A stretch of 64,000 bases of DNA from Rhizobium sp. CCGE531 (GTDB lineage Bacteria; Pseudomonadota; Alphaproteobacteria; Rhizobiales; Rhizobiaceae). Every line of letters begins with the position of its first letter. The first letter of the stretch is position 1. Positions 37,182-47,785 of this stretch are shown in pieces. The notes under the pieces are model-generated. The model was not told where the DNA came from. It made no database searches and saw only the letters and a list, made by a program, of their open reading frames with translations. The position numbers and the translations under genes are program-made. The DNA is taken from assembly GCF_003627795.1 (NCBI RefSeq), contig NZ_CP032684.1, positions 3,977,164 through 4,041,163 of the forward strand. Reading direction: 5' to 3'.

Positions 37182-38567
37182 GTGACGATCGAAATCGATA
37201 ATGACGTGCCGGCAAAAGTGCCGGCACGGGGCATTTGGGGCTGGATGTTCTTCGACTGGGCGGCCCAACCCTTCTTCACCGTCGTCACCACCTTCATCTT
37301 CGGCCCCTATTTCGTCGCGCGTCTGACGGCCGATCCCGTCTCCGCGCAGACGACATGGAGCAACATGGCGACGATCTCCTCGGTGATCATCGCCATCCTC
37401 TCTCCGGTCCTCGGCTCGATTGCCGATCAATCCGGCGCCCGCAAACCATGGATCGCCTTCTTCGCCGTCATCAAGATCGCCAGCCTCTTCTGTCTCTGGG
37501 GGGCAGCACCGGGATCGCCGGTCATCTACCCGGTGATCTTCATGATCCTCGCTTCGATCTCGGCCGAATTCTCGATCGTCTTCAATGATTCGATGATGCC
37601 GCGGCTGGTCGGCAAGGATGATGTCGGCAGGCTGTCGAACGCCGCCTGGGGGCTCGGCTATCTCGGCGGCATGATTGTCCTCATTACCGTCGTTACGCTG
37701 CTCGCCGGCAATCCACAGACCGGAAAGACCATCCTCGGCCTGACACCACTCTTCGGCCTCGATGCCACGCTTGGTGAGGATGCGCGCATCACCGGGCCGA
37801 TTTCGGCCGTGTGGTATCTGATCTTCATCCTGCCGATGTTCTTTTTCACGCCGGATGCCGCCCGCGGCCTGCCGCTTCGCGGCGCCGTTCGCTCGGGGCT
37901 GCGGGAACTCAAAACGACGCTCGGTGAACTGAAGCGCCGGCGCGGCATCAGCCTCTTCCTCATCGCCCGCATGATCTATCAGGATGGCGTCAACGGCCTG
38001 CTGATCCTCGGCGGCACCTTCGCGGCCGGCATGTTCGGCTGGGCGACGATCGAGATCGGCATTTACGGCATCATCCTCAACGTCATCGCCATCTTCGGCT
38101 GCTTTGCCGCCGGTTATGTCGATCGCTGGCTGGGCTCGAAGACCACCGTCGTCATCAGCCTGACATTGCTGCTTGTCGCCACCTTCGGCATCATCTCGAC
38201 CGGACCGGGCTTCACGCTCTTCGGCCTTGTTCCGCTCTCGACGGTCAGCTCCGGTGGCCTGTTCGGCACGGCGGCGGAAAAGGCCTATATCGGCTACGGC
38301 CTGCTGATCGGCATCGCCTTCGGCCCCGTGCAGGCCTCCTCGCGCTCTTATCTCGCCCGCAGCGTCAGCCTTTCCGAGGCCGGCCGTTATTTCGGCATCT
38401 ACGCGCTCTCCGGCCGCGCCACCAGCTTCATGGCGACACTGTTCTTCTCGCTGGTGACTTATTGGAGCGGCTCGGCCCGCCTCGGCATGGCAACACTCGT
38501 CATCTTCCTCGCCGGCGGCCTGCTGCTTCTGCTGCCGACGCCCTATCCGGCCGACAAGGCGAAGTAG
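37182..38567 (+). CDS. MFS transporter, UMF1 type
   Basis: 461 residues with about 12 hydrophobic helices. N-terminus GIWGWMFFDWAAQPFFTVVTTFIFGPYF is typical of the UMF1/Atg22-like branch of the major facilitator superfamily; SPVLGSIADQSGARKPW is its loop 2-3 motif. Substrate unknown. Start is GTG 37182 (or TTG 37179) after AAGGGG. It lies 53 bases after the dehydrogenase gene, so cotranscription is possible, perhaps for amino acid-related export or uptake (inference). Confidence 0.85.
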   Translation: MTIEIDNDVPAKVPARGIWGWMFFDWAAQPFFTVVTTFIFGPYFVARLTADPVSAQTTWSNMATISSVIIAILSPVLGSIADQSGARKPWIAFFAVIKIASLFCLWGAAPGSPVIYPVIFMILASISAEFSIVFNDSMMPRLVGKDDVGRLSNAAWGLGYLGGMIVLITVVTLLAGNPQTGKTILGLTPLFGLDATLGEDARITGPISAVWYLIFILPMFFFTPDAARGLPLRGAVRSGLRELKTTLGELKRRRGISLFLIARMIYQDGVNGLLILGGTFAAGMFGWATIEIGIYGIILNVIAIFGCFAAGYVDRWLGSKTTVVISLTLLLVATFGIISTGPGFTLFGLVPLSTVSSGGLFGTAAEKAYIGYGLLIGIAFGPVQASSRSYLARSVSLSEAGRYFGIYALSGRATSFMATLFFSLVTYWSGSARLGMATLVIFLAGGLLLLLPTPYPADKAK

Positions 38568-38629
38568 GGATATCTCCCTATCGATTTAGGGATATGCCAT
38601 GAGATGATTATGCCTCATGGCGAAGATGA

Positions 38630-38737
38630 TTAGCCCTCATGGTGAGGAGGCCTGGAAGGCCGTCTCGAACCACGAGGGCGGATGTGGTGACCACTGGGGC
38701 CACCCTCGTCCTTCGACGGGCTCAGGATGAGGGTGGA
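38630..38737. repeat. Two REP-like repeats between the MFS gene and purH
   Basis: 38631-38687 (TAGCCCTCATGGTGAGGAGG ... CCACGAGGGCGG) matches 23277-23329 in inverse and 49800-49873 in the same orientation; 38701-38736 (CACCCTCGTCCTTCGACGGG ... CTCAGGATGAGGGTGG) is the inverse of the 23358 type. Confidence 0.75.
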
Positions 38738-38749
38738 ATTAGCTGCCGT

Positions 38750-40366
38750 TTAATGCCGGAAATGGCGAACGCCGGTGAAGACCATCGCGACATTGTGCTC
38801 GTTGGCCGCGTCGATGACCTCCTGGTCGCGCATCGAGCCGCCGGGCTGGATGACAGCCGTGGCGCCCGCGGCGATCGCCGACAGCAGGCCGTCGGCAAAG
38901 GGCAGGAAGGCTTCGGAAGCGACGGCCGAACCGCGCGTCAGCGGCTCGGCAAGGCCCATGGCCTTGGCGGCTTCTTCGGCCTTGATCGCGGCGATGCGGG
39001 CGGAATCGACGCGGCTCATCTGGCCCGCACCAATACCCGCCGTCTGGCCATCCTTGGCGTAAACGACGGCGTTCGACTTCACGTGTTTGGCAACACGAAA
39101 GGCGAATTTCATGTCCTCAAGCTCCTGCGCCGTCGGCGCGCGCTTGGTGACGACCTTGAGCTCCATATCCTCGACCAGTGCATTGTCGCGGTTCTGGACC
39201 AAAAGGCCGCCGGAGACAGTCTTGGCGGTCAGGCCGGCAGCACGCGGATCGGGCAGGGCGCCGACCGAAAGCAGACGAAGGTTCGGCTTGCGGGCGATGA
39301 TCGCCTTGGCTTCCTCGCTGACTTCGGGCGCGATGATGACCTCGGTGAAGAGCTTGACGATCTCTTCGGCGGTCTCAGCGTCGAGCAGGTTGTTCAGCGC
39401 GATGATACCGCCGAAGGCCGAAACGGAATCGCAGGCGAGAGCGCGCTTATAGGCTTCCACCAGGCTCGGGCCGGTGGCAACGCCGCAGGGGTTGGCATGC
39501 TTGATGATGGCGCAGGCCGGACCCTTTTCCGGCAGGAACTCGGCAACGAGCTCATAGGCAGCGTCGGTGTCGTTGATATTGTTGTAGGAAAGCTGCTTGC
39601 CCTGGAGGAGCGTCGCCGTCGAAACGCCGGGGCGGTTTTCGCCCGTCACGTAGAAGGCGGCCTTCTGATGCGGGTTTTCGCCATAGCGCATCTCTTCGCG
39701 CAGAACGCCGCCGATGACGCGGTGGCGCGGCGTGGCGATATCGAGCGCTTCGGCAAACCAGTTGGAGATCATCGCGTCATAGGCAGCGGTGCGGGCAAAG
39801 GCCTTGGCAGCCATGCGCTTGCGGAAATCATAAGTGGTCTGGCCGGCATCGGCGGAAAGCTGCGCCAGCAGCTCGGCATAATCGGCCGGATCGGTCAGCG
39901 TCGTCACATAGGCATGGTTCTTGGCCGAAGCGCGGATCATCGCCGGGCCGCCGATGTCGATATTCTCGACCGTCGTCGGATAATCGCCGCCTGCCTTGCG
40001 CACATCCTCGAAGGGGTAGAGGTTGATGACAGCCAGATCGATGCCTTCGATGCCATGCTCCTTCATCGCGGCCTGGTGCTCGGCATCGTCACGGATGGCG
40101 AGCAAACCGCCATGCACCTTCGGATGTAGCGTCTTGACGCGGCCGTCCATGATCTCGGGAAAACTCGTCACTTCGGACACATCGGTCACCGCAAGACCGG
40201 CAGCCGCGATCGCCTTGTGCGTGCCGCCGGTCGACAGCAGCCGCACGCCCTGGTCGCTGAGCGCGCGCGCCAGCTCGACGATGCCGGTCTTGTCGAAGAC
40301 GGACAGAAGTGCTGTCTTCACCTTCACTTTGTCGGGAGCAGGAATTTTCTTGGAAACGACGGCCAT
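38750..40366 (-). CDS. purH: Bifunctional AICAR transformylase/IMP cyclohydrolase
   Basis: Last two steps of IMP synthesis. 538 residues from ATG 40366, with GGAG upstream; the longer frame to 40510 runs into the RIME repeat. N-terminal MGS-like cyclohydrolase domain ([32 protein letters not shown]), C-terminal transformylase domain with [19 protein letters not shown] and the C-terminal family end FTGVRHFRH. Stands alone on the minus strand. Confidence 0.96.
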   Translation of the reverse strand: MAVVSKKIPAPDKVKVKTALLSVFDKTGIVELARALSDQGVRLLSTGGTHKAIAAAGLAVTDVSEVTSFPEIMDGRVKTLHPKVHGGLLAIRDDAEHQAAMKEHGIEGIDLAVINLYPFEDVRKAGGDYPTTVENIDIGGPAMIRASAKNHAYVTTLTDPADYAELLAQLSADAGQTTYDFRKRMAAKAFARTAAYDAMISNWFAEALDIATPRHRVIGGVLREEMRYGENPHQKAAFYVTGENRPGVSTATLLQGKQLSYNNINDTDAAYELVAEFLPEKGPACAIIKHANPCGVATGPSLVEAYKRALACDSVSAFGGIIALNNLLDAETAEEIVKLFTEVIIAPEVSEEAKAIIARKPNLRLLSVGALPDPRAAGLTAKTVSGGLLVQNRDNALVEDMELKVVTKRAPTAQELEDMKFAFRVAKHVKSNAVVYAKDGQTAGIGAGQMSRVDSARIAAIKAEEAAKAMGLAEPLTRGSAVASEAFLPFADGLLSAIAAGATAVIQPGGSMRDQEVIDAANEHNVAMVFTGVRHFRH

Positions 40367-40502
40367 GGGCTTTCTCCGGTCTGAAGCAATTCCAGGAAAA
40401 GTGCGCAGCGGTTTTCCGTCCGGAATTGCGAGATAACAAAAACAGAGCTGATACGCTCTGGCATGGGGAGACGAGATGTCCGGCGGAAATGGCGCGGGAC
40501 GA

Positions 40503-40617
40503 TAGAGCATGATGCCGAAAAGTGTAAGCGGTTTTCGGACGACATCATGCTCTACTTCTTTGATTGTAGAGCGGATTCAGATTTTAGGTCGATCCGACCT
40601 AAAATCATCCGGCTCTA
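40503..40617. repeat. RIME1-like double palindrome, copy B
   Basis: Both palindromes are intact: 40503-40554 (TAGAGCATGATGCCGAAAAG ... CATCATGCTCTA) and 40567-40617 (TAGAGCGGATTCAGATTTTA ... ATCCGGCTCTA). Best preserved of three copies in the window. Confidence 0.85.
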
Positions 40618-40651
40618 GTGCCGCCCCGTTAGCATAGCTGACGCGCTTAGC

Positions 40652-42355
40652 CTATGGCCGATGGGATAAAAACCAGCGGATTTCCGCTTTTTCGGCGATC
40701 CGGAAAACGATCTCGAGCTGATCGGAAGAGCGCATGCCCGAGGGATCGGCAAAGAAGATATCTTCCGCGACAAGCACCTCGTTGCCCGGCGAGGAGAAGA
40801 CCCAGGTCTCTCCATCCGGCGCGATCAGCAGCGCGGAATCCGTTTCCGTCTGCAACAGGCTGATGGAGGGGTGGATATGGAAGCGCGCCGAGGCAATGCC
40901 TTTACCCTTCGGCGGCTGTTTCCTGCCCTCCGGCACGAAGAACCGGTCGCGGCCGGCGACGATCGTGCCGCTGGCATTGAGGCTCAGCTCACGCTCGTGG
41001 GCGTAGCCGAAGGCGGAAAGATAGCCGTCATGGGCGGCTCGGACATAATCGCGCCCGTCTTCGGTCTCGGCGCGCTCGACGATGACCTTCTTGACGCCGC
41101 CGACCATGATCGGCCCTAACGATTTCGACTTGGAAAACTGAGACGACGAGGTGTCGTTGAGCGTGACGGTCGAATGCGCCGCGGTCGCTCGCGCAGCCTG
41201 TGTAAAGCGATCGCCCGCAAACTCCGGCGAACCGGAATTGATGATGAAGCGCGTTTTGCCCGATGACATTTCGAAGGAGAGACAGCCCGCATGCGCCTTG
41301 CGGCTGAGATCGGCCGAAGCGGCAGTCCCGACGTCGACGATAACGACGGCCGAACCGGCCGCCAACCGGTGATATCTGGTATGCGGCAGGGCCTTGAAAG
41401 CCTGTCCCGCCGTCTCGTCATAGCGCAGCACCGACATCAATTCGTTGGCAAGCGTCGAGGTCGCGCCGTTGAACAGCGCCAGATCACCATCCTGGTGACG
41501 AAAGAAGCGCAGCGCCGGATACATGCGGTCGATGCCGGGAATAAGCCGCACCGGCACGTCATGGCCGAGATTGACATAGGTCTGGCGCAGCGGCAGCAGA
41601 TCGAGCAGCAGTTCCAGCGACGCGCGCGGATTGCGGGAGATATGGCCGCCATCCTGCAAAATCTGTCGGTCGATCTCGCGATCGAGTGCCTGACCGGCAC
41701 GTTTCAGCGTAAGCGCGCTACTCGGCATGGCGACCGAGGACATGGCAAGCGCGATGCGCACGCGGAACCGGGTCACGCCATCGGGCGACGACGATACGAT
41801 CCGGCGCAGAAAGCGCACATGGAAGACGAGCATCCGCATGAAACGGCGATAAAAGCCGCTGTCGGTGCCATGCAAAAGCACCGGCGAATGCGACAAGAGC
41901 GCGATCAGCCGCTGCGCCGCTATGTCAGGCGACCAGGCAAGACCGTGCAGCCGACGGCCGTGAACCGCAATCCAATCGGTGAGGATCGACCGCGCCATGG
42001 CCGAGGCCTGGTCGCTTTTCTCCGCCCGCAAATGCCGCAACCAGCGAAAATTGTGCAGCCGGGTGGCAAAGGCCAGCGACGGCAATTCGAGCGAGAAGGG
42101 CGATGCGCCCTGCGTTTCCAGAACGCGCCCGGCAAGCAGGATGCGCCCGTTCAGAAGCTCTTCGACGAAAAAGGGATCGACGCTGCGAAGATCGGTCGGC
42201 GCCACGATCAGCCGTTCCGGCACACGCATCGTGTGGCGGGTGAGACGCAATCGCGTCAACGCCGCGCGGCGCGACATCCGCCGCCATGCTTCCCGCATGT
42301 ATGAACTCACTAAACCCTGCCGCAGACCTGCATATTTGCTTCTGCTTACTCTCAT
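40652..42355 (-). CDS. Heparinase II/III family protein
   Basis: 567 residues. An alpha-helical N-terminal half (HNFRWLRHLRAEKSDQASA, WSPDIAAQRLIALLSHSP) is followed by a beta-rich C-terminal half (GATSTLANEL, YHRLAAGSAVVIVDVG, AHAGCLSFEMSSGKTRFIIN), as in bacterial heparinase II/III-like proteins. No signal peptide is obvious, so action on an intracellular or envelope polysaccharide is unclear. It lies upstream of purH and downstream of rsmB on the same strand. Start ATG 42355 has a weak Shine-Dalgarno; ATG 42298 is possible. Confidence 0.82.
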   Translation of the reverse strand: MRVSRSKYAGLRQGLVSSYMREAWRRMSRRAALTRLRLTRHTMRVPERLIVAPTDLRSVDPFFVEELLNGRILLAGRVLETQGASPFSLELPSLAFATRLHNFRWLRHLRAEKSDQASAMARSILTDWIAVHGRRLHGLAWSPDIAAQRLIALLSHSPVLLHGTDSGFYRRFMRMLVFHVRFLRRIVSSSPDGVTRFRVRIALAMSSVAMPSSALTLKRAGQALDREIDRQILQDGGHISRNPRASLELLLDLLPLRQTYVNLGHDVPVRLIPGIDRMYPALRFFRHQDGDLALFNGATSTLANELMSVLRYDETAGQAFKALPHTRYHRLAAGSAVVIVDVGTAASADLSRKAHAGCLSFEMSSGKTRFIINSGSPEFAGDRFTQAARATAAHSTVTLNDTSSSQFSKSKSLGPIMVGGVKKVIVERAETEDGRDYVRAAHDGYLSAFGYAHERELSLNASGTIVAGRDRFFVPEGRKQPPKGKGIASARFHIHPSISLLQTETDSALLIAPDGETWVFSSPGNEVLVAEDIFFADPSGMRSSDQLEIVFRIAEKAEIRWFLSHRP

Positions 42356-42447
42356 TATCCGTGGTTAAAAAGAGGTTACCGATATACCGATTAAGGACAT
42401 ATTACCGGGTTTTTTAACCTGTTCACGAAAGCTGTTGGAAATAACGC

Positions 42448-43857
42448 CTATTTCGTGCGTCGAAGCATGACCGCATAGAAGCCATCGAGGCCAGAGGCAA
42501 AACCTTGCGCCAGCGGTAACATATCCGGCGTCGTGCGGAAGGCTCCGAGCGGCGAAATCGCCGCTTCCAGACCTGGCCAGTCGCCCGCCGCGATCGGAAC
42601 CCGTTCGACATTGTCCGTATCGGAGAGCAGGCGCGCGACCAGATCCTCGCCCTCTTCGGGATCGAGCGAGCAATTGGAAAACACCACCAGGCCGCCCGGC
42701 TTGACCAGCGTCAAAGCGTGGCGAAGCAGGCGCTCCTGCAGGGCAGCCAGCTTGGCGATATCCTCCGGCCCCTTGGTCCAGAGGACATCCGGATGGCGGC
42801 GCGTCGTTCCCGTCGAGGAGCAGGGGGCGTCGAGAAGGGCGGCATCGAAAAGTTCGTCGGGCTGATATTTGCTCATATCGGCAACGACGGTCTCGGCCTC
42901 CATGCCGAGGCGCGCCAGATTGGCGGAAAGCCTCTTCAGGCGGTTGGCGGATTGATCGAGTGCCGTGACCTTGGCACCCGCAAGAATGAGCTGAGCCGTC
43001 TTGCCGCCCGGCGCTGCGCAGAGATCCGCCACGCGCTTGCCGTCAAGCGAGCCGAAAAGCTTCGCCGGAATGCTGGCGGCGGCATCCTGCACCCACCACT
43101 CACCCTCATCGAAACCTTCAAGCGAGGGAATGGACCCTTCGAAAGCGGCAAGCCGCACGCCGCCCGTCGGCAGCACGACGCCGTTCAGCCGGCTCGCCCA
43201 GCCGCTAGCATCGGATTTCACGGTGAGGTCGATGGCCGCCGGCTCGAGCTGCGTGTCGGAAATTCTGAGCGCGGCGGCGGCGCCATAGGCCGCCTCCAGG
43301 CGGGACAGAAACCAGTCCGGCATGGCTGGCACCTTGGCGACCTGCTCGAGGATGTCCTGCTTTTCACGACCGATGCGGCGAAGAATGGCGTTGACCAGCT
43401 TGGCGAAGCGGCGATTGCGGGGATCGCGGTTGGCCTGCTCGACGGCAAGATCGACGGCGGAATGATCCGGCACGTCGAGATAAAGGATCTGCGTCGCGCC
43501 GACGACAAGCACGTGATGCAGCGCGCGGGCGCCTTCCGGCAGCGGTGAATCGAGCAGCGACGATATCGCCGCCTCGATGCGCGGCAGGTGACGCAGCGCG
43601 CTGTTCAAAATGGCGCGCACCAGCGCACGGTCGCTATCGCTGAGCGTCGTATAGGCAACGCTGCCGCCTTCGGCGTCCAGCATGCCGTCGAGCGGCGTCT
43701 TGCGGTCCAGCACGGCTCCCAGGATCTTTGACGCCGCAGCACGCGCTGCAAGGCCGGGCTTGAGCGGAGACGAATCGACCGGCCGGGATTGCTGAGGCCG
43801 CTTGCCCGATCGTTTTCCGTCTCTGTTGGAAGCGTTGTTTTTCGTGTCAGAACTCAA
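42448..43857 (-). CDS. rsmB: RsmB/NOP-family rRNA cytosine-C5 methyltransferase
   Basis: 469 residues. NusB-like N-terminal domain ([35 protein letters not shown]), then a SAM-binding methyltransferase domain: [28 protein letters not shown], and the two catalytic cysteines in [16 protein letters not shown] and [13 protein letters not shown]. Methylates 16S rRNA C967 by family. Start ATG overlaps the htpX stop (ATGA), so the two are coupled. Confidence 0.92.
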   Translation of the reverse strand: MSSDTKNNASNRDGKRSGKRPQQSRPVDSSPLKPGLAARAAASKILGAVLDRKTPLDGMLDAEGGSVAYTTLSDSDRALVRAILNSALRHLPRIEAAISSLLDSPLPEGARALHHVLVVGATQILYLDVPDHSAVDLAVEQANRDPRNRRFAKLVNAILRRIGREKQDILEQVAKVPAMPDWFLSRLEAAYGAAAALRISDTQLEPAAIDLTVKSDASGWASRLNGVVLPTGGVRLAAFEGSIPSLEGFDEGEWWVQDAAASIPAKLFGSLDGKRVADLCAAPGGKTAQLILAGAKVTALDQSANRLKRLSANLARLGMEAETVVADMSKYQPDELFDAALLDAPCSSTGTTRRHPDVLWTKGPEDIAKLAALQERLLRHALTLVKPGGLVVFSNCSLDPEEGEDLVARLLSDTDNVERVPIAAGDWPGLEAAISPLGAFRTTPDMLPLAQGFASGLDGFYAVMLRRTK

Positions 43858-44840
43858 GACCAGGGACCCTTCGGCGGTTGCGAACCACCGCGACCCGTAT
43901 TCGGCACGGAGCGCGATTTGCGCCCCGGATTAGCAGTGAAGGACGCTCCCGTCGAGCCAAAGCCGGAAGATGGCGTGATCGGCGGGGCGCTGCCGCCGCC
44001 GGAACGGGCCATTTCATGCAGCGCGGCGATGCGGTTTTCCGTGTTCGGATGCGTGGAAAACAGATTGTCCATGCGCTCACCGGAGAGCGGATTGATGATA
44101 AACATATGCGCCGTTGCCGGATGGCCTTCGGCCGCCTCGTTCGGAATATGCTCCGCACCCCGCGCGATCTTGCCGAGCGCGGAGGCAAGCCAAAGCGGAT
44201 TGCCGCATATTTCTGCGCCGCGACGGTCGGCCGAATATTCGCGTGTCCGGCTGATCGCCATCTGCACCAGCATGGCCGCCAGAGGAGCGACGATCATCGC
44301 CACGAGAACGCCGACCATGCCGAGCGGATTGTTGTTGTCGCGACGGCCGCCGAAGAAGAAGGCGAAGTTACCGAGCATGGAAATGGCGCCGGCAAGGGTC
44401 GCGGTGATCGTCATGGTCAGCGTGTCGCGGTTCTGCACATGCGCAAGCTCGTGCGCCATCACGCCGGCCACTTCCTCCGGCGTCAGCGCGTGCAGCAGGC
44501 CGGTGGAGGCGGCAACGGCGGCATTTTCCGGGTTGCGGCCCGTCGCAAACGCATTCGGCTGCGGGCTGTCATAAAGATAGACCTTCGGCATCGGCAGGCC
44601 GGCATTGCGGGTAAGATCGCGGACGATGCGGAAGAATTCCGGGGCGCTGCGCTCATCCACCTCCTGCGCTCCATAGGTGGAGAGCACCATCCGGTCCGAA
44701 TTCCAGTAGGAAAAGAAATTCATGCCGGCGGCGACGACGAATGCGATCAGCATGCCTGATTGACCGCCGATCAGATAGCCGACGCCCATGAACAAGGCGG
44801 TCATGAAGGCAAGCAGCATGGCTGTACGCATGAGATTCAT
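43854..44840 (-). CDS. htpX: Membrane zinc metalloprotease HtpX
   Basis: 328 residues from ATG 44840, preceded by GGAGA; the longer frame reaches into the RIME repeat. Two N-terminal membrane helices, active site [15 protein letters not shown] at about residue 131, two further helices ([34 protein letters not shown]), and the third ligand in [12 protein letters not shown]. Degrades damaged inner-membrane proteins. The C-terminus has a Gly/Ser/Pro-rich tail not seen in E. coli HtpX. Confidence 0.94.
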   Translation of the reverse strand: MNLMRTAMLLAFMTALFMGVGYLIGGQSGMLIAFVVAAGMNFFSYWNSDRMVLSTYGAQEVDERSAPEFFRIVRDLTRNAGLPMPKVYLYDSPQPNAFATGRNPENAAVAASTGLLHALTPEEVAGVMAHELAHVQNRDTLTMTITATLAGAISMLGNFAFFFGGRRDNNNPLGMVGVLVAMIVAPLAAMLVQMAISRTREYSADRRGAEICGNPLWLASALGKIARGAEHIPNEAAEGHPATAHMFIINPLSGERMDNLFSTHPNTENRIAALHEMARSGGGSAPPITPSSGFGSTGASFTANPGRKSRSVPNTGRGGSQPPKGPWS

Positions 44841-44895
44841 CGAGGGGTCTCCAACACATCTGTCGTCCAAACCTTTTTCTTTGCAGCCGGACGCG

Positions 44896-45010
44896 CCGGA
44901 GCCGGATGATTTCAGGTCTCCTCGACCTGAAATCTGAATCCGCTCCGGAATTAAAAAAGCAGAGCATGATGTCACCCGAAAACCGTTCACACTTTTCGGC
45001 ATCATGCTCT
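44896..45010. repeat. RIME1-like double palindrome, copy C
   Basis: First palindrome 44896-44948 (CCGGAGCCGGATGATTTCAG ... ATCCGCTCCGG), second 44961-45010 (AGAGCATGATGTCACCCGAA ... ATCATGCTCT). Opposite orientation to copy B. Confidence 0.8.
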
Positions 45011-45063
45011 ATGATTTGGCTATTCCTCCCCTCATTTCAATATTTCGGAGGTCGTGCGAGACC

Positions 45064-45291
45064 ATGCAATCAGCAGATAACGACAATAATATCGACACCG
45101 AAGCCGGCGAAATCCCCCGCAAGCCGCTCTCGCCTGCCGCCAAGCGCGCCCTTGCCGAGGCCGAGGAGCGCCGCCAGGCGCAGGAAGCTCAGGCCCAGGC
45201 GGAGTTGCCCACCGAAATCGGCGGCCGCGGCGGCGCCGACCCCGCCCGCTTCGGCGACTGGGAGATCAATGGCCGGGCGATCGATTTTTGA
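45064..45291 (+). CDS. Succinate dehydrogenase assembly factor 4-like protein (DUF1674)
   Basis: 75 residues from ATG 45064, with GGAGG upstream; the longer frame begins within the RIME element. The C-terminal signature GGADPARFGDWEINGRAIDF is that of SDHAF4, which protects flavinated SdhA and helps its assembly. The N-terminal half is an Ala/Glu/Arg-rich helix. Not next to sdh genes here. It stands alone between a RIME copy and the MITE-like element. Confidence 0.85.
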   Translation: MQSADNDNNIDTEAGEIPRKPLSPAAKRALAEAEERRQAQEAQAQAELPTEIGGRGGADPARFGDWEINGRAIDF

Positions 45292-45341
45292 ATCTCGCTT
45301 CGGCAATTGCCGTGCCTGATATGGTGCGGCGACTACGGGGC

Positions 45342-45589
45342 CTATCTCGCCCCTGGCGGGCGAGAAAGCGATTTCACTGGTTTAGGAATTGCGATACCAA
45401 GAGCGCCGCATATTCGACGGCCTAGCGCAATTTCTAAGCCATTGAAATTGCAAGAGCGGGGGCGTTGCTTGCTGATATAGCGCTACGAAAATCAGCGCGT
45501 CCCTACCTACCCCCTCCCTTGCAAAATCTAGCACTTAGCCTTGCGGCTAAATGCTGATTTTGCTTTCCCGCCCGCTAGGGGCGGGATAG
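45342..45589. mobile_element. MITE-like element with 28-bp terminal inverted repeats
   Basis: The first 28 bases (from CTATCTCGCCCCTGGCGGGC at 45342) and the reverse complement of the last 28 (from CTATCCCGCCCCTAGCGGGC, ending 45589) agree at 25 positions. Inside lie further inverted pairs: 45369-45393 with 45426-45452, and a hairpin around CTTAGCC-TTGC-GGCTAA (45522-45562). No ORF. 248 bp, between SDHAF4 and acsA. No target duplication was recognised. Confidence 0.6.
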
Positions 45590-45603
45590 AGCAAGCGCCT
45601 AGC

Positions 45604-47562
45604 TCAAGCCGCATCCGGCTTGTTCTGCCTGTTGACGATCAGATCATCGACGACTGCCGGATCGGCGAGCGTCGAGGTATCGCCGAGCGCGCCGAAATCG
45701 TCCTCGGCGATCTTGCGCAGGATGCGGCGCATGATCTTGCCGGAGCGGGTTTTCGGCAGGCCGGGCGTGAACTGGATCTTGTCCGGCGAGGCGATCGGAC
45801 CGATTTCAGCGCGCACGTGCTTCACCAGCTCCTGCCGCAGCGTATCCGAGCCTTCCTGGCCGACCATCAGCGTCACGTAGCAATAGATGCCCTGGCCCTT
45901 GATCGAATGCGGATAGCCGACAACGGCCGCTTCCGAGACATGCTTGTGCGACACCAGCGCCGATTCCACCTCCGCCGTGCCCAGCCGATGGCCCGAGACG
46001 TTGAGCACGTCGTCGACGCGGCCGGTGATCCAGTAATAGCCGTCCTCGTCGCGGCGGCAGCCGTCGCCGGTGAAGTACTTGCCCTTGTAGGTGGAGAAAT
46101 AGGTCTGGCCGAAGCGTTCGTGGTCGCCGTAGATCGTACGCATCTGGCCCGGCCAGCTGTCGGCGATGACGAGATTGCCGTCGGCCGCACCCTCCAGCAC
46201 GTTGCCCTCATTGTCGACCAGCTCAGGCTTGACGCCGAAGAAGGGCAGGGTGGCCGAGCCGGGCTTGAGATCGGTCGCGCCTGGAAGCGGCGTGATCATG
46301 TGGCCGCCGGTCTCCGTCTGCCACCAGGTATCGACGATCGGGCAGCGGCTGTCGCCCACTACCTTGTAATACCATTCCCAGGCTTCCGGATTGATGGGTT
46401 CGCCGACCGTGCCGAGCAGGCGGAGGCTGGAACGCGAGGCGCGCTTGACGAACTGATCGCCCGCCCCCATCAGCGAGCGGATCGCCGTCGGCGCGGTGTA
46501 GAAGATATTGACCTTGTGCTTGTCGATGACATCCCAGAACCTGCCCTGGTCCGGGTAGTTCGGCACGCCTTCGAACATCAGCGAGGTCGCGGCATTGGCG
46601 AGCGGCCCGTAGATGATATAGGAGTGACCCGTCACCCAGCCGACATCGGCCGTGCACCAGTAGATATCGCCCGGATGATAGTCGAACGTATATTCATGCG
46701 TCATCGCCGCATAGACGAGATAGCCGGCCGTCGTGTGCAGAACGCCCTTCGGCTTGCCGGTCGAGCCGGAGGTATAGAGAATGAACAGCGGATCTTCCGC
46801 CTTCATCTTCGCCGGCGGACAATCGGCCTTCACCTTGGCGATTGCCTCGTGATACCAGAGATCGCGGCCGGGTTCCCAGCCGACCTTGCCGCCGGTGCGG
46901 CGCACGGCGATGACGGTCTTGACCGAAACCTTCTGCCTGGCAGCGATCCCGATCGCCGTATCGGTGTTGTCCTTCAGCGGGATCGACTTGCCGCCGCGAA
47001 CACCCTCATCGCAGGTAATGACAACGGTCGACTGGCAATCGACGATGCGGCCGGCGAGCGCTTCCGGCGAGAAGCCGCCGAAGACGACCGAATGCACCGC
47101 ACCGATGCGGGCGCAGGCAAGCATCGCATAGGCGGCCTCCGGGATCATCGGCATATAGATGGTGACGCGGTCGCCCTTCTTGACGCCGTGCTTCTTCAAC
47201 ACGTTCGCCAGCCGGCAGACCTGCTCGTAGAGCTCGTTATAGGTGATCTTCTTGTCGAGATAGGGATTGTCGCCTTCCCAGATGAAGGCGACGCGATCGC
47301 CGTGCTTCTTCAGATGCCGGTCGATGCAATTATAGGAGACGTTGGTGACGCCGTCCTCGAACCACTTGATCGAGACCTTGCCGGTAAACGAGGTGTTCTT
47401 GACCTTGGTATAGGGCTTGAACCAGTCGATGCGCTTGCCGTGTTTGCCCCAGAACTTGTCGGGATCCTCGACGCTCTGCTCATACCATTTCCGGTACTTC
47501 GCCTTGTCGATCAAGGCGCGCGCCTTGACCGGCTTCGTTACAGGATGAATCCTCTCCGACAT
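45604..47562 (-). CDS. acsA: Acetyl-coenzyme A synthetase
   Basis: AMP-forming activation of acetate to acetyl-CoA. 652 residues. ANL-family motifs: [57 protein letters not shown], and [17 protein letters not shown], whose second Lys is the acetylation-controlled catalytic residue. Start ATG 47562 with GAGGAAAC upstream. Divergent from trcR with about 220 bases between. Confidence 0.96.
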   Translation of the reverse strand: MSERIHPVTKPVKARALIDKAKYRKWYEQSVEDPDKFWGKHGKRIDWFKPYTKVKNTSFTGKVSIKWFEDGVTNVSYNCIDRHLKKHGDRVAFIWEGDNPYLDKKITYNELYEQVCRLANVLKKHGVKKGDRVTIYMPMIPEAAYAMLACARIGAVHSVVFGGFSPEALAGRIVDCQSTVVITCDEGVRGGKSIPLKDNTDTAIGIAARQKVSVKTVIAVRRTGGKVGWEPGRDLWYHEAIAKVKADCPPAKMKAEDPLFILYTSGSTGKPKGVLHTTAGYLVYAAMTHEYTFDYHPGDIYWCTADVGWVTGHSYIIYGPLANAATSLMFEGVPNYPDQGRFWDVIDKHKVNIFYTAPTAIRSLMGAGDQFVKRASRSSLRLLGTVGEPINPEAWEWYYKVVGDSRCPIVDTWWQTETGGHMITPLPGATDLKPGSATLPFFGVKPELVDNEGNVLEGAADGNLVIADSWPGQMRTIYGDHERFGQTYFSTYKGKYFTGDGCRRDEDGYYWITGRVDDVLNVSGHRLGTAEVESALVSHKHVSEAAVVGYPHSIKGQGIYCYVTLMVGQEGSDTLRQELVKHVRAEIGPIASPDKIQFTPGLPKTRSGKIMRRILRKIAEDDFGALGDTSTLADPAVVDDLIVNRQNKPDAA

Positions 47563-47689
47563 TGTTTCCTCCTCAAATCCTCACACTCCGATTTGTAACC
47601 GCGAGCGCTCTTTCCGCGCAATCAATAGCAGGTCAAACTACGACAGCAATTGGACAAAGTGCATTTCATCCGCAAAGAATTGCAATTCC

Positions 47690-47717
47690 GCGACACTGTC
47701 GCTATATAGAGCCGTAT
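47690..47717 (+). promoter_or_regulatory. Promoter for trcR
   Basis: Around 47681-47710, TTGCAA, a 16-base spacer and CTATAT precede the gene by about 75 bases. Coordinates of the boxes are approximate. Confidence 0.4.
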
Positions 47718-47785
47718 TTCCCGGACATTGTGGTGTTACACCCCGGACCGCGACACCGGCGCGGACTGACAGAAGGACTATATCC

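Noticed and set aside
44838..45005. N-terminal extension of HtpX
   Set aside because: The extra 55 codons lie in the RIME repeat; the family start and a Shine-Dalgarno are at 44840.
45541..47598. 685-codon plus-strand open frame across acsA
   Set aside because: Opposite strand of acsA and running into the MITE-like element; no family recognised.
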